Assembly (NCBI GenBank): GCA_017887445.1
Contig: JAGHIA010000156.1
Span: 1 to 33,216 of the forward strand
Length of the DNA: 33,216 bases
Origin: Fusicatenibacter sp.
Lineage (GTDB): Bacteria > Bacillota > Clostridia > Lachnospirales > Lachnospiraceae
Direction of reading: 5' to 3'
Positions 17,624 to 24,899 of this stretch are shown here, one piece after another (the stretch's first letter is position 1; every line of letters starts with the position of its first letter). A program made the translations under genes and the position numbers. The notes below the pieces were generated by a model. The model was not told where the DNA came from. It worked only from the letters and a program-made list of their open reading frames with translations, and searched no databases.

Positions 17624-18271
17624 ATGAGTCAACAGGAGTATTACAATGCCAACGAAGATTTTCTCGAACGCATGTGGAGGAATCCCAAGAATGTGCTGAA
17701 TCTTGTGGTGATTGCTGTAAATATCGTAATCTTTATACTGGTATCTCTGACAGGAGGCAGCGGCGACATGGAAAATATGATACGGTGGGGAGCGGCATAC
17801 ACGCCGCTGATCCGGGAGGGTGAAACCTATCGCCTGTTTACCAGCATGTTTCTTCATTTTGGCATCGAGCATCTGCTCAGCAACATGCTTCTGCTCTTGT
17901 TTATGGGAGATTATCTGGAGAAGATAGCCGGAAAAGTAATTTATTTTGCTGTGTATTTCCTGGGGGGAATGACCGGAAGCGTGTGTTCCTTTGGGTATGA
18001 AATGAGAAACGGACAGGAAATCGTTTCTGCGGGCGCCTCAGGTGCGATTTTTGCCACACTTGGCGCGATCGTAATACTTATGATATTGAACAAAGGGCAT
18101 CTGGAAGACCTTTCGCTGAAGCGTCTCGGTATTATGGTCGTTCTCACGTTGATTGTAGGGTTTCAGGCGGGAGACGTGGATAATTTCGCGCATATCGGAG
18201 GATTTATTGGCGGAGCTGTGATCATGCTTCTGTTTTCACCGGTTTACCTGATGAGAAAGCAGAGAAAATAA
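17624..18271 (+). CDS. Rhomboid-family intramembrane serine protease
   Basis: The protein has 215 residues with about six membrane helices. It would cleave membrane proteins within the bilayer. The catalytic Ser is in AGASGAIFA (about 137), the His in FAHIGGFIGG (about 189), and the conserved HxxxN segment is FGIEHLLSNM (about 80-88). GGGAG precedes ATG 17624. It stands alone between two inverted repeat copies. In Lachnospiraceae such enzymes are core genes; a role next to Tad pilins is possible but nothing in the sequence proves it. Confidence 0.9.
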   Translation: MSQQEYYNANEDFLERMWRNPKNVLNLVVIAVNIVIFILVSLTGGSGDMENMIRWGAAYTPLIREGETYRLFTSMFLHFGIEHLLSNMLLLLFMGDYLEKIAGKVIYFAVYFLGGMTGSVCSFGYEMRNGQEIVSAGASGAIFATLGAIVILMILNKGHLEDLSLKRLGIMVVLTLIVGFQAGDVDNFAHIGGFIGGAVIMLLFSPVYLMRKQRK

Positions 18272-18299
18272 ACAGAAACATATGTTACGTTTTCCTGTG

Positions 18300-18338
18300 G
18301 TCTGTGCGGTAAATGCACAGACCTGGCTGAACGGTTAC
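18300..18338 (+). repeat. 39-bp hairpin repeat, copy 2
   Basis: This is the inverted partner of copy 1 across the rhomboid gene. Here the stem is GGTCTGTGC/GCACAGACC (18299-18307 with 18315-18323) with loop GGTAAAT, followed by TGGCTGAACGGTTAC. It could act as a transcript-end structure or belong to a dispersed repeat family. Confidence 0.75.
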
Positions 18339-18367
18339 TAAAAGCACAAAAAGCATAGAAAGCATAG

Positions 18368-18429
18368 AAAAGAAAGGGCGTTTCCAACAGCGCGTTAAGC
18401 GCAGACGGTTTGGAAACGCCCTTTCTTTT
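18368..18429. terminator. Strong bidirectional terminator
   Basis: A 20-bp stem joins 18368-18387 to 18410-18429 (core GAAAGGGCGTTTCCAA), with an inner GCGC/GCGC pairing and T-runs on both strands. It lies between the convergent rhomboid and histidine-kinase genes and would end both. Confidence 0.88.
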
Positions 18430-18463
18430 TCATGCTCTTGGTGGAAACACCGCTTGATACTTC

Positions 18464-19141
18464 TTATGCTACCGGAAAGGTGACAGTGAATGTGGAGCCT
18501 TCTCCGGAAACGGATTCTGCCGTAATGGTACCGCCGTGAGCGGCTGCAATCTCGCGGCAGATCGCCAGGCCCAGTCCGGTACCGTTTTTCTTGTGAGTGA
18601 CAAATAGATCGAACAGAGTCGGCAGATATTCCTCAGGAATTCCGGAGCCGGTATCCTGAACCTTGATGGTTACCGCATCACCGTCGCAGGAAATCGAGAC
18701 GCGGATTGTGCCGCCATCCGGCATTGCCTCCGCCGCGTTGCGGATAAGATTGGTAAACAGCTGCTGAAACTTTACCTTGTCGATGGGGATCCTGGGAATC
18801 GCTGAGTCCTTGGATAACTGAAGGTCGATCCCCTGGGCTTCCAGCAGCGTACCGGCGGAAGCGGTGATACTCTGCAGCAGAAGATAAGGGTTCAGGTCCT
18901 CTGTATTCGCAGCGTGTGAATGGTTATAGGTGGACAGCTCGTCCAGCAGAGCCTTCAGATAATCCATGTTTTCTTCGATTTTCAGATAGCAGTTGTCTTC
19001 TTTCAGCTCCGGGTGGTTGGACACCAACAGCTGAAGAAAACTGTTGATCAGCGCAACAGGATTGCGTATTTCGTGAGATACTTTTGAGAGCAGCAGGTAA
19101 CTTTCGTTTTGGCCTGCGTCTGTATGTGACTGTTTAGACAT
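18464..19141 (-). CDS. Stand-alone sensor histidine kinase without membrane segment
   Basis: The protein has 225 residues. It has only a HisKA phosphoacceptor domain with SHEIRNPVALI (His about 22) and a HATPase_c domain with N box NLIRNAAEAM, G1 DTGSGIPEE and G2 GTGLGLAICREI. There is no membrane helix, PAS or other sensor part, so input must come from a partner protein. ATG 19141 is chosen for AAGGGAGGG at good spacing. No response regulator is adjacent. It belongs to the NtrB/KinB-like simple kinases; its target is unknown. Confidence 0.86.
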   Translation of the reverse strand: MSKQSHTDAGQNESYLLLSKVSHEIRNPVALINSFLQLLVSNHPELKEDNCYLKIEENMDYLKALLDELSTYNHSHAANTEDLNPYLLLQSITASAGTLLEAQGIDLQLSKDSAIPRIPIDKVKFQQLFTNLIRNAAEAMPDGGTIRVSISCDGDAVTIKVQDTGSGIPEEYLPTLFDLFVTHKKNGTGLGLAICREIAAAHGGTITAESVSGEGSTFTVTFPVA

Positions 19142-19558
19142 TTGAAACCCTCCCTTGAAAAAATATTTGAAAAATATTTGGCAATCCCCTGGTTTGGAGC
19201 GTGCTTGGACATGCATTCCAGCAGCCTGACCACCACAACTACGGCGCCTATATTGCGGAACTCAATGTTCAGACATGCTCCAGATTTTTTTCAGTTTAAC
19301 ACTTTTGGAAGAATATGGCAATGAAAAGATGCCGGGGTAAAAGCCGGCGCCGCAGATGAGTTCTGAAAATTCACACAGTTTCGGAAACCAAGAACCTCTA
19401 AGCTTTTAAAAATTAGTTAATTCGGAACATGTTTTTGTAAGTCCTTTGTTTATGCGGAAAAACGCCAGAAACCTTGTATTTACGCTGAAAAACAAGGTTT
19501 CTGTTACACTGTGAGATACGGTTGAGAAATGAGAAAATTCGTACCGGTTAGTAACAAA
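19142..19558. other. Intergenic region with probable left edge of the second element
   Basis: No gene is seen. It carries the upstream region of the kinase gene, a small GCCGG/CCGGC hairpin near 19331-19348, near-direct repeats TTTATGCGGAAAAA and TTTACGCTGAAAAA (about 19449 and 19479), a strong hairpin at 19466-19503 and a doubled TTAGTAACA (19538-19557) abutting the integrase stop. The integration junction should lie here, but without the right end the att core cannot be defined. Confidence 0.5.
19456..19503 (-). terminator. Terminator downstream of the integrase gene
   Basis: A perfect 12-bp stem (CAGAAACCTTGT at 19466-19477 with ACAAGGTTTCTG at 19492-19503) is followed on the minus strand by GGCGTTTTT. 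It fits termination of integrase transcription; being next to the junction it could also be part of the attachment site. Confidence 0.6.
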
Positions 19559-20707
19559 TTAGTAACAGGCTTTTATTTTCTCTATCTCTGTCCGTAGATC
19601 CTCCAATTCGCGGTGCCCGTAAATATCGTTTGTGATATCTTTAAAAGCATGTCCCAACATCCTTTTGCGGTCATTGTCTCTTATACCGTATTTTTCACAC
19701 AGACGCGAAAACGTATGACGGCAATCGTGTGGTGTGTGATTAGGTATTTTGTGTATGACAAGAAATTCGCCCATCTGATTTCGGAAAGTGCCTGAAGTGA
19801 CGGAGAGGAGTTTTTTGTCACGCTGCAATCTTTCTTTTACCAGGGACCGGATAGCGGAATGTATCGGGACGATTCGATTTTTTCCGGCTGCCGTTTTAGA
19901 ACCGCCGCGGAAATACCCGTCTTTGAGATTTACTTCAAGATTCCGGTACTCATTGATCCGGAAGCCGCTATAGCACATAATCAGCAACATCTCTGCAGTC
20001 GGATCAGCCTTGCTGTTCCAGATTACTTTTAGATTATCATCGCTAAAAGGTACGCCATGTTCGTCATCATCCGGGATTTTGATTTTAACGTGCGCAGAAT
20101 AATCTTTATCGCATAAGCTAATGATTTCCGCGTACGCATACATCTGGTGCATCAGGCTGAGTATCAGTTCCTGACTTGCATGCTTCAGAGTGCAGCTGTC
20201 AAGCACACCTTGCAGATCCTCGTAGCGGAGAGCCGTAAAAACTTTATCATGTAGCACAGAACAATTCTTGAAAGCGGCGCGGGTAGAATTTTTTGCTGCT
20301 TTGGAATAATTGCGGCTTTTGTCCTGCTCATACTTCCAGACGTAAAAATCTTCGTACACTTCACGAAAGGTTTTCAGCGTTTCGGCTTGCTGCGCGTCGG
20401 ATCTGGTCAACTGATTGTAGTCTGCCAGGATCCGGCGGACAAGATCGCCACTAGACTGAGCTTCTGCGAGGTTGAGCGTATTTTCCATTCCTGGTGTGTA
20501 TGTCCCGGCCTTGTAAGCAGTAAGAACCGCAAAGCCTTTCATCCAGTCGTCAACGTAGCAAATCGCCTTGGGTGTCTGAGGGATACCGTTAAGGTCAAAC
20601 TCTTTCGTTGGCGGATGTACGGCATAGGGATTCCGGCGGCCGGCGCCAAGGTACTTGATGCTTCCATAACCGTTGGGGAGCTTGGGGTACTTTTTGCGTT
20701 TTGCCAT
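19559..20707 (-). CDS. Tyrosine integrase of the second mobile element
   Basis: The protein has 382 residues. It would insert and, with an excisionase, excise the element. Catalytic residues are Arg in YSGFRINE, HDCRH, LGH and Tyr in NDIYGHRE near the C-terminus. The N-terminal 70 residues (KRKKYPKLPNGYGSIKYLG) match the arm-binding part of prophage and ICE integrases of Clostridia. ATG 20707 has AAAGGAG at good spacing. It reads toward the element edge, as usual. It is unrelated in order and sequence to the three recombinases of region A. Confidence 0.9.
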   Translation of the reverse strand: MAKRKKYPKLPNGYGSIKYLGAGRRNPYAVHPPTKEFDLNGIPQTPKAICYVDDWMKGFAVLTAYKAGTYTPGMENTLNLAEAQSSGDLVRRILADYNQLTRSDAQQAETLKTFREVYEDFYVWKYEQDKSRNYSKAAKNSTRAAFKNCSVLHDKVFTALRYEDLQGVLDSCTLKHASQELILSLMHQMYAYAEIISLCDKDYSAHVKIKIPDDDEHGVPFSDDNLKVIWNSKADPTAEMLLIMCYSGFRINEYRNLEVNLKDGYFRGGSKTAAGKNRIVPIHSAIRSLVKERLQRDKKLLSVTSGTFRNQMGEFLVIHKIPNHTPHDCRHTFSRLCEKYGIRDNDRKRMLGHAFKDITNDIYGHRELEDLRTEIEKIKACY

Positions 20708-20762
20708 CAAATCATCTCCTTTTGAGTATAAAAATAACAGTTAGCACGAACTTGTGTTCTGC

Positions 20763-20791
20763 TTGCGTAGCTGTCACGAAGATGATACAAT
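20763..20791 (+). promoter_or_regulatory. Candidate promoter of a small RNA
   Basis: TTGCGT (20763-20768) and TACAAT (20786-20791) are 17 bases apart on the plus strand. The -10 box is good, the -35 box weak. No plus-strand gene follows, but a terminator does at 20891-20921. Confidence 0.35.
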
Positions 20792-20797
20792 ATTATT

Positions 20798-20921
20798 GTT
20801 GGTACTGCGGCATCTTCGGAGCCGTGATTTTATGAGATACCCGTATTGATTGCGGGGGTGGGGCGCTTTGGCGAGTGTCCTGTGATTGAGCCGGTTCCTG
20901 TTGGCGCAGGGGCCGGTTTTT
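20798..20921 (+). ncRNA. Candidate small RNA between integrase and Uma2 genes
   Basis: About 125 bases run from a plausible promoter to a clear terminator, with no reading frame. Internal hairpins include CGGC/GCCG (about 20811-20827) and ACCCG/CGGGG. It reads against the flanking minus-strand genes and its end touches the stop of the Uma2 gene. Its position beside the integrase suggests a role in controlling integration; this is inference. Confidence 0.35.
20891..20921 (+). terminator. Plus-strand terminator near the Uma2 gene end
   Basis: CCGGTTCCTG (20891-20900) pairs with CAGGGGCCGG (20907-20916), including two G-T pairs, and is followed by TTTTTATTT. The T-run is on the plus strand only, where no protein gene ends. 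Confidence 0.65.
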
Positions 20922-21465
20922 ATTTCAATAAATCCGCAATACAGATTTCAAGACCGTTGTAAATACCGCATTTGACTGACTGGATAAAAGGGAATACCAT
21001 AGGGGCGGCATCTTCTTCGAAATAGTAAACGGTTGTGCGCTCCCTGGCAGGGTCTATAATCCAATATTCGCGGACCCCAGCATCGGCGTATAAAGTATTT
21101 TTACGGTTATAGTCCATCTTGCGGCTGGATGGAGATACAATTTCAACGATCCAGTCTGGTGCACCTTCACAGCCTCGGTCTGAGAGTTTGTTCTTATCAC
21201 ATATGATGCTTATGTCGGGTTCGACATATGTTTTATCATCTTTGTTCAGAAATACGGCGAATGGAGCAGAATAAACGTCACAGGAGCCACCTTTTGACTT
21301 GATATAACTCATCAATGTGTGGTGCAGTTCGGCAGATATTTTTTGGTGCATCCGGCTCGGTGGAGCCATATCATAAATTACGCCGTCAATCAGCTCGGCG
21401 CGCTGGCCGTCGGGAAGTTTATAAATGTCTTCGACAGTGTAAAAATTTTCTTTCAGTAATGGCAT
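20920..21465 (-). CDS. Uma2-family (DUF820) putative endonuclease
   Basis: The protein has 181 residues, the usual length of the family. Residues matching the PD-(D/E)XK-like core are VEPDISIIC, then APDWIVEIVSPSS and YADAGVREYWIIDP. ATG 21465 has AAAGGA at good spacing; an in-frame GTG at 21483 is less likely. The family is abundant in cyanobacteria and mobile elements and its true substrate is not established. Here it is placed between the integrase and the repressor pair, the usual place for cargo in such elements. Confidence 0.85.
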   Translation of the reverse strand: MPLLKENFYTVEDIYKLPDGQRAELIDGVIYDMAPPSRMHQKISAELHHTLMSYIKSKGGSCDVYSAPFAVFLNKDDKTYVEPDISIICDKNKLSDRGCEGAPDWIVEIVSPSSRKMDYNRKNTLYADAGVREYWIIDPARERTTVYYFEEDAAPMVFPFIQSVKCGIYNGLEICIADLLK

Positions 21466-21537
21466 GGTAACACATCCTTTCACTTTTTTTATTGATGCAG
21501 CGACTCTTGCAAATATATTATCAATCAGCGAAAGTTT

Positions 21538-22005
21538 TCACAAAGAACTTAAAGTCCTGTAAACCGCCAACGTAGGTTCGAAGTATATGATATAGTTATC
21601 AATTATAGTATAGATACCGAATTTTTTTCGATAGCATTCAATGGCATCCAGAAAGTAGTCTTCCGGAATATTTAGAAATTCAGCCGCTTCGCATGAACTG
21701 CGGCAGCCATGCTCAAATGCGCGGATAATACCGATCAGGCCGATCTGCAGGTTGTATCCCCACAAACGTGCCTTATATTCCTGTTTTCTGCAGGTGACGT
21801 CGGATTGATCTAAAACGTCTCCAAAATTGGTATAGTAGTGACCTAATTCTTCCGCCAACACGCAGGATTTTTCCGCCTGGGTGTCTATATCTTTATGAAT
21901 GGCTATACGATTATCATATATCCGTCCACTATAGCCAGGTATATTCTTTTCACGCACAATCAAATTCTGCTCGTCAGCGTGTTCCAACAATTCTTCGTAA
22001 GTCAA
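21538..22005 (-). CDS. ImmA/IrrE-like protein, variant active site
   Basis: The protein has 155 residues from TTG 22005, which has GGGAG at good spacing (the stop codon of the repressor gene lies within this spacing) and gives the typical beginning MTYEELLEHA. ImmA proteins are metallopeptidases that cleave the partner phage-type repressor, releasing the element on damage. The usual HExxH box reads AEELGHYYT here, so the first His is Glu; I have the impression that this variant is common in the Clostridia branch, but it may lack peptidase activity or bind metal differently. It sits 4 bases behind the repressor gene, as in the ICEBs1 ImmR/ImmA pair. Confidence 0.75.
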   Translation of the reverse strand: MTYEELLEHADEQNLIVREKNIPGYSGRIYDNRIAIHKDIDTQAEKSCVLAEELGHYYTNFGDVLDQSDVTCRKQEYKARLWGYNLQIGLIGIIRAFEHGCRSSCEAAEFLNIPEDYFLDAIECYRKKFGIYTIIDNYIIYFEPTLAVYRTLSSL

Positions 22006-22009
22006 ATAA

Positions 22010-22516
22010 TCACTCCCATTCGCTGTCATCCATCATAATATTGTCGGCGGCTTGCTTTTGTTCGTCCGTTGCTCCATTATCATGTGCAGCGTTCAAGATT
22101 GTAGAAGGGGGTGAAACAAAAGTTTCTTTTTTTTTAGAACTGTCAGAACACTTTTTTGAAAAATCAATCGCTTTTTTCATTAAAGAATGTAGTGCGGAAA
22201 TATCTGCATCATCTAATTCCAGCATAAGTTTAAAAAGATTTTTCCGGTCTTCATCTTCGCCAGCCATGATCCGGTCAATTTTGGCCATAAATTCATCATC
22301 GCTTTCAAGGAACATTTCCCCTTTACCAGTTGTTAGCCATTTATATTCAACGCCAAATTCACGGCAGATGGATTTTGCCATATGCTCGGTGAGAGTTCTA
22401 CGATTGTTTTCAATATCAGAAATCGTAGATTTACCAACACCAATGCGAGCACCGAATTTTTCCAAAGTGAGCACAAGCTCTTTTCTTAATTTTTTCACGC
22501 GTTCTCCCTGTGTCAT
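22010..22516 (-). CDS. XRE-family repressor of the second element
   Basis: The protein has 168 residues. An N-terminal Cro/C1 helix-turn-helix (about 5-65) contains LEKFGARIGVGKSTISDIEN and ends with the WLTTGKGEMF segment typical of Clostridia phage repressors. The rest is an acidic to Ser/Lys-rich tail. ATG 22516 has GAGGAGG. It faces the early operon across a shared control region with dyads, and it lies directly before an ImmA-like gene. This is the layout of a lysogeny-style switch controlling excision. Confidence 0.87.
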   Translation of the reverse strand: MTQGERVKKLRKELVLTLEKFGARIGVGKSTISDIENNRRTLTEHMAKSICREFGVEYKWLTTGKGEMFLESDDEFMAKIDRIMAGEDEDRKNLFKLMLELDDADISALHSLMKKAIDFSKKCSDSSKKKETFVSPPSTILNAAHDNGATDEQKQAADNIMMDDSEWE

Positions 22517-22586
22517 AAGAACACCTCCTCGTAGCATGTCTTTAATTATTACAATACCACTATCATGCGAAAAAATCAATGAAAAA

Positions 22587-22639
22587 AGTTCGCAAATAGG
22601 AACTATAATATTGACAAAGTTCTGTTAAAGGAATATAAT
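22587..22639 (+). promoter_or_regulatory. Early promoter with overlapping operator dyads
   Basis: TTGACA (22611-22616) and TATAAT (22634-22639) match consensus and are 17 bases apart. A perfect 5-bp dyad AGTTC/GAACT spans 22587-22604 just upstream and a second, imperfect one (AGTTCTGTTAAAGGAAT) covers the spacer. A related sequence CGCAGATAGGA follows the -10 box. The repressor coded on the minus strand is the likely ligand. Confidence 0.7.
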
Positions 22640-22669
22640 GTACGCAGATAGGAAAAGGAGGTGGAATGA

Positions 22670-22852
22670 ATGGTCACAAGAAATGAGAAGAAAGAAATTA
22701 TTGAACAGATGGCCGAAGAATATATGGACACAGCCAATTTAGAGGAAAAATCCATGGCGATTATGGTCATGTATGCGTATATCGAAGGAAAAGCTGCCGG
22801 AAAAGCAGAGGAAAGAAGCAAGTGGGAGAAAAAGGAATTGACCACAACATAA
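22670..22852 (+). CDS. Small early protein, hypothetical
   Basis: The protein has 60 residues with a strong AAAGGAGG site. It is helical and charged (KKEIIEQMAEEYMDTA, then EGKAAGKAEERSKWEKK) with no known domain. It is the first gene of the early operon, where elements of this type carry anti-repressors or excision helpers. Confidence 0.6.
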   Translation: MVTRNEKKEIIEQMAEEYMDTANLEEKSMAIMVMYAYIEGKAAGKAEERSKWEKKELTTT

Positions 22853-22874
22853 TGATTCTGAAGGGAAAGAAATA

Positions 22875-22964
22875 ATGAAAAAATTGGAGGAACGTTTGCT
22901 GATTTCGCAGAACACGAGTTGCTTCAAACCAAAGAGAAGCCAGCGTAAAGGAGGAAGACCATGA
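22875..22964 (+). CDS. Very small protein (29 residues) in the early operon
   Basis: ATG 22875 has GAAGGGA upstream and the frame ends in TGA overlapping the next start (ATGA). The product is basic at its end (KPKRSQRKGGRP). Coupling to the next gene supports translation; the overlapped GGAGG of the next gene codes for part of it, so it could also be only a leader peptide. Confidence 0.45.
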   Translation: MKKLEERLLISQNTSCFKPKRSQRKGGRP

Positions 22965-23167
22965 CAGACTTAATCAAATTGTCGCAGCTTAACACGCAAA
23001 AGCTGTTCGGCTGCACACTCAACGCAGCCAGAGAGCGGGCGAAGGCCGGGATTATCCCCGGGGTGAAAATCGTCCAGATGAAGAATAGAAAGAACTACTT
23101 TGTCTGGAAGGCCAAGCTGGAAGAAACCATCGGGAGAAAACTGACAGAGGATGACTTGGCGAAATGA
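22961..23167 (+). CDS. Small DNA-binding-like protein, possible excisionase
   Basis: The protein has 68 residues with an AAAGGAGGAAG site. The pattern LSQLNTQKLFGCTLNAARER, then IPGVKIVQMKNRKNYFVWKAKLEE resembles winged-helix excisionase/MerR-like domains (helix, recognition helix with charged end, strand, strand). Place and size fit an Xis for the integrase on the other strand. The similarity is weak, so this is a suggestion only. Confidence 0.6.
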   Translation: MTDLIKLSQLNTQKLFGCTLNAARERAKAGIIPGVKIVQMKNRKNYFVWKAKLEETIGRKLTEDDLAK

Positions 23168-23247
23168 AAAACGCTGGTATGGCTGCTGAGATGGCAGGAG
23201 TGTTTACCTTTTGTATGTCGGTAGCCTCAGAGCCGGTGGCGATCTGA
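23164..23247 (+). CDS. Possible 27-residue coupled protein
   Basis: ATG 23164 overlaps the stop of the previous gene (ATGA) and the frame runs 27 codons. GAGG lies about 12 bases upstream. No motif is recognised. Overlap coupling is the only support. Confidence 0.3.
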   Translation: MKNAGMAAEMAGVFTFCMSVASEPVAI

Positions 23248-23401
23248 GAGTAAACTTGTTTGCACTGATCGATACGATAAATACCGCAAACAGTTGGCCG
23301 ACAGAAATGCGCGTAAAGCAGTACCAGAGTTTTCGGCGGTTGAAATTTCGATCGAAACTCTGTGGCAGAGAAAGTGATTATGATTGGAGATGAATAAGAC
23401 T

Positions 23402-23593
23402 ATGGTGATCAAAAACGCGAACACGATTGCACAGTATAAAATCCTGCGCTGGATGGACGAGAACTTCTTTCCTAGCAGCGTCACAGCAGAGTTTACAGAA
23501 CGAGATACCGCGATCATTACTGACCGAACCGGAGACTCTATGGAAGTAGCTTATGACACTGTGGCCGACCAGGTTATCGAAGTGAAGGAGTAA
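23402..23593 (+). CDS. Small hypothetical protein
   Basis: The protein has 63 residues from ATG 23402 (GGAG 12 bases upstream); ATG 23390 and TTG 23384 are in-frame alternatives with poorer spacing. The sequence alternates polar and hydrophobic residues (TAIITDRTGDSMEVAYD), suggesting a small beta-rich protein. No family recognised. Confidence 0.5.
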   Translation: MVIKNANTIAQYKILRWMDENFFPSSVTAEFTERDTAIITDRTGDSMEVAYDTVADQVIEVKE

Positions 23594-23606
23594 GAAGGCA
23601 ACGTGT

Positions 23607-23623
23607 GTGTCAGAGTCTGACAC
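23607..23623. promoter_or_regulatory. 17-bp palindrome, site 1 (candidate parS)
   Basis: GTGTCAGAGTCTGACAC, a perfect 8+1+8 palindrome that extends by one more pair on each side. It lies in the leader of the first cell-wall-binding gene, 17 bases before the start codon. Confidence 0.6.
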
Positions 23624-23640
23624 AGAAAGGCAGGATAAGT

Positions 23641-24099
23641 ATGCAGAAAAACAAGATTGCGGCAGCATTATTAGGCATGGGACTGATGGCAGGAGCACTT
23701 GCATTACCTGTAACTGTATCGACGACCATGACATATGCGGCGACAGAAATAATCGGTCATGGGGAATGGCTGAAGAAAGGGGATCACTGGTACTACTACC
23801 AGAACGGAAAGTTGCTGAAGGATTGCTGGTTAAAGGATGGCATTGATTGGTATTATCTCAATGCGGACGGAACCATGAAAGCAGATGAGTTTGCCAGGAT
23901 TGATAATGACTGGTATTACTTCCGCAGTTGGGGTGGACGCTGCTATAACCAGAAGATGACAATTAGCGGTGAAGTTTATGTTTTCGACGAAAATGGTCAT
24001 GTTAATGATGCGCCAGAATCGATAGAGACCACAGATTCTTTCTTCTGGATTTTAATTATTGTTTATCTTATATTGATTTGGTTGTTTTGGAAAGATTGA
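23641..24099 (+). CDS. Secreted protein with cell-wall-binding repeats and C-terminal membrane helix
   Basis: The protein has 152 residues. A signal peptide (MQKNKIAAALLGMG to about residue 31, TYAAT) is followed by three choline/glucan-binding-type repeats rich in Trp and Tyr (WYYYQNGKLLKDCW, WYYLNADGTMK, WYYFRSWGG). It ends in a hydrophobic helix (FFWILIIVYLILIWLFW). The repeats would bind cell-wall or exopolysaccharide. The first 100 residues closely match the gene at 32496, including the leader with the palindrome, so the two are duplicates within one element. ATG 23641 has GGCAGGAT; the frame upstream is not part of the gene. Confidence 0.82.
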   Translation: MQKNKIAAALLGMGLMAGALALPVTVSTTMTYAATEIIGHGEWLKKGDHWYYYQNGKLLKDCWLKDGIDWYYLNADGTMKADEFARIDNDWYYFRSWGGRCYNQKMTISGEVYVFDENGHVNDAPESIETTDSFFWILIIVYLILIWLFWKD

Positions 24100-24325
24100 T
24101 AATAATCGGTATTTGTTGTTTTGGTTGTTGATATGCTAGTCAAGATGCAGAAGAAAAGCAAAAAAAGAGAATACCGTCAACTTTGGGGGTGCTACGGTAT
24201 TCTCTGAGAGACGATGAAGTGGACTATATAAGGAACAGTATTATCACTATCATCATCACTGCTGTTATTACTATTACACCATAGCAAATACTCGACAAAA
24301 AGTCAAGGGTGTAAGGGTGAAAAAA
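24100..24325. other. Intergenic stretch before the sigma-like gene
   Basis: No gene is seen. It contains the hairpin at 24166-24205 and a short ATC/ATT-rich tract (about 24240-24275). No strong promoter was found. Confidence 0.45.
24166..24205 (-). terminator. Hairpin with terminator features on the minus strand
   Basis: AGAGAATACCGT (24166-24177) pairs perfectly with ACGGTATTCTCT (24194-24205). The T-run (from AAAAAAA at 24160-24166) is on the minus strand; on the plus strand none follows. It may block antisense transcription or end the first cell-wall-binding transcript in a factor-dependent way. Confidence 0.5.
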
Positions 24326-24871
24326 ATGCCGACAACAAACGTAATAGTAGATGTGATACAAAATTATTCGGATATGCTCCAACAACTTGATCAGAGCATA
24401 CAGCGCATAGGTCGGGAGTGGATCGAACTGGACGAAAACATATATCAGTATATGAGCTTAAAGGGAATGATATACGGTGATCGTGGACAGGGAGGAAGTA
24501 ATTACAATTCAAGGGATTTGCTGGATCTATTAAGCGCGGTCAAAAAGAAGGAGACAGAATACGAAGCAGAACTGAAAGAGTCATTGCTTGATTTGATAAA
24601 GCAGCGGGATGACATACGCAGGATACACTTATGCTACATGGTATTGCCTTATATCGAGCATGAAGTGCTGAGACTCTTATATGAGGAAAACCTGACATGG
24701 GGGAGGGTGTCAGAAAAATTGGATATAAGTATCAGCACCCTATCGCGTAAACGTGATAAGGCGTTAAACATGATACATACAGCTTATTCTTCTGATCTGA
24801 GCACTACGGAGGTATTGCAGCTGCAAAAGGTCAGAAAAGGTATTGATTGGAAATATCTATTAAAAAAGTAA
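24326..24871 (+). CDS. Sigma-region-4-like / ArpU-like regulator
   Basis: The protein has 181 residues. The N-terminal 100 residues are helical and unrecognised. At the C-terminus IEHEVLRLLYEENLTWGRVSEKLDISISTLSRKRDKAL is a sigma-70 region-4-type HTH, as in phage late regulators (ArpU, DUF1492 type). ATG 24326 is preferred over GTG 24317 since AAGGG fits it better. It lies 28 bases before the parA start and is probably a regulator of the replication and partition operon. Confidence 0.68.
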   Translation: MPTTNVIVDVIQNYSDMLQQLDQSIQRIGREWIELDENIYQYMSLKGMIYGDRGQGGSNYNSRDLLDLLSAVKKKETEYEAELKESLLDLIKQRDDIRRIHLCYMVLPYIEHEVLRLLYEENLTWGRVSEKLDISISTLSRKRDKALNMIHTAYSSDLSTTEVLQLQKVRKGIDWKYLLKK

Positions 24872-24899
24872 TGAAAAAATGAGAAACGAGGAGAAAGTT

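Noticed and set aside
23211-23393. 60-codon plus-strand frame beginning with TTG
   Set aside because: No ribosome site at a sensible distance, and the shorter coupled frame at 23164-23247 fits better; the product has no recognisable pattern.
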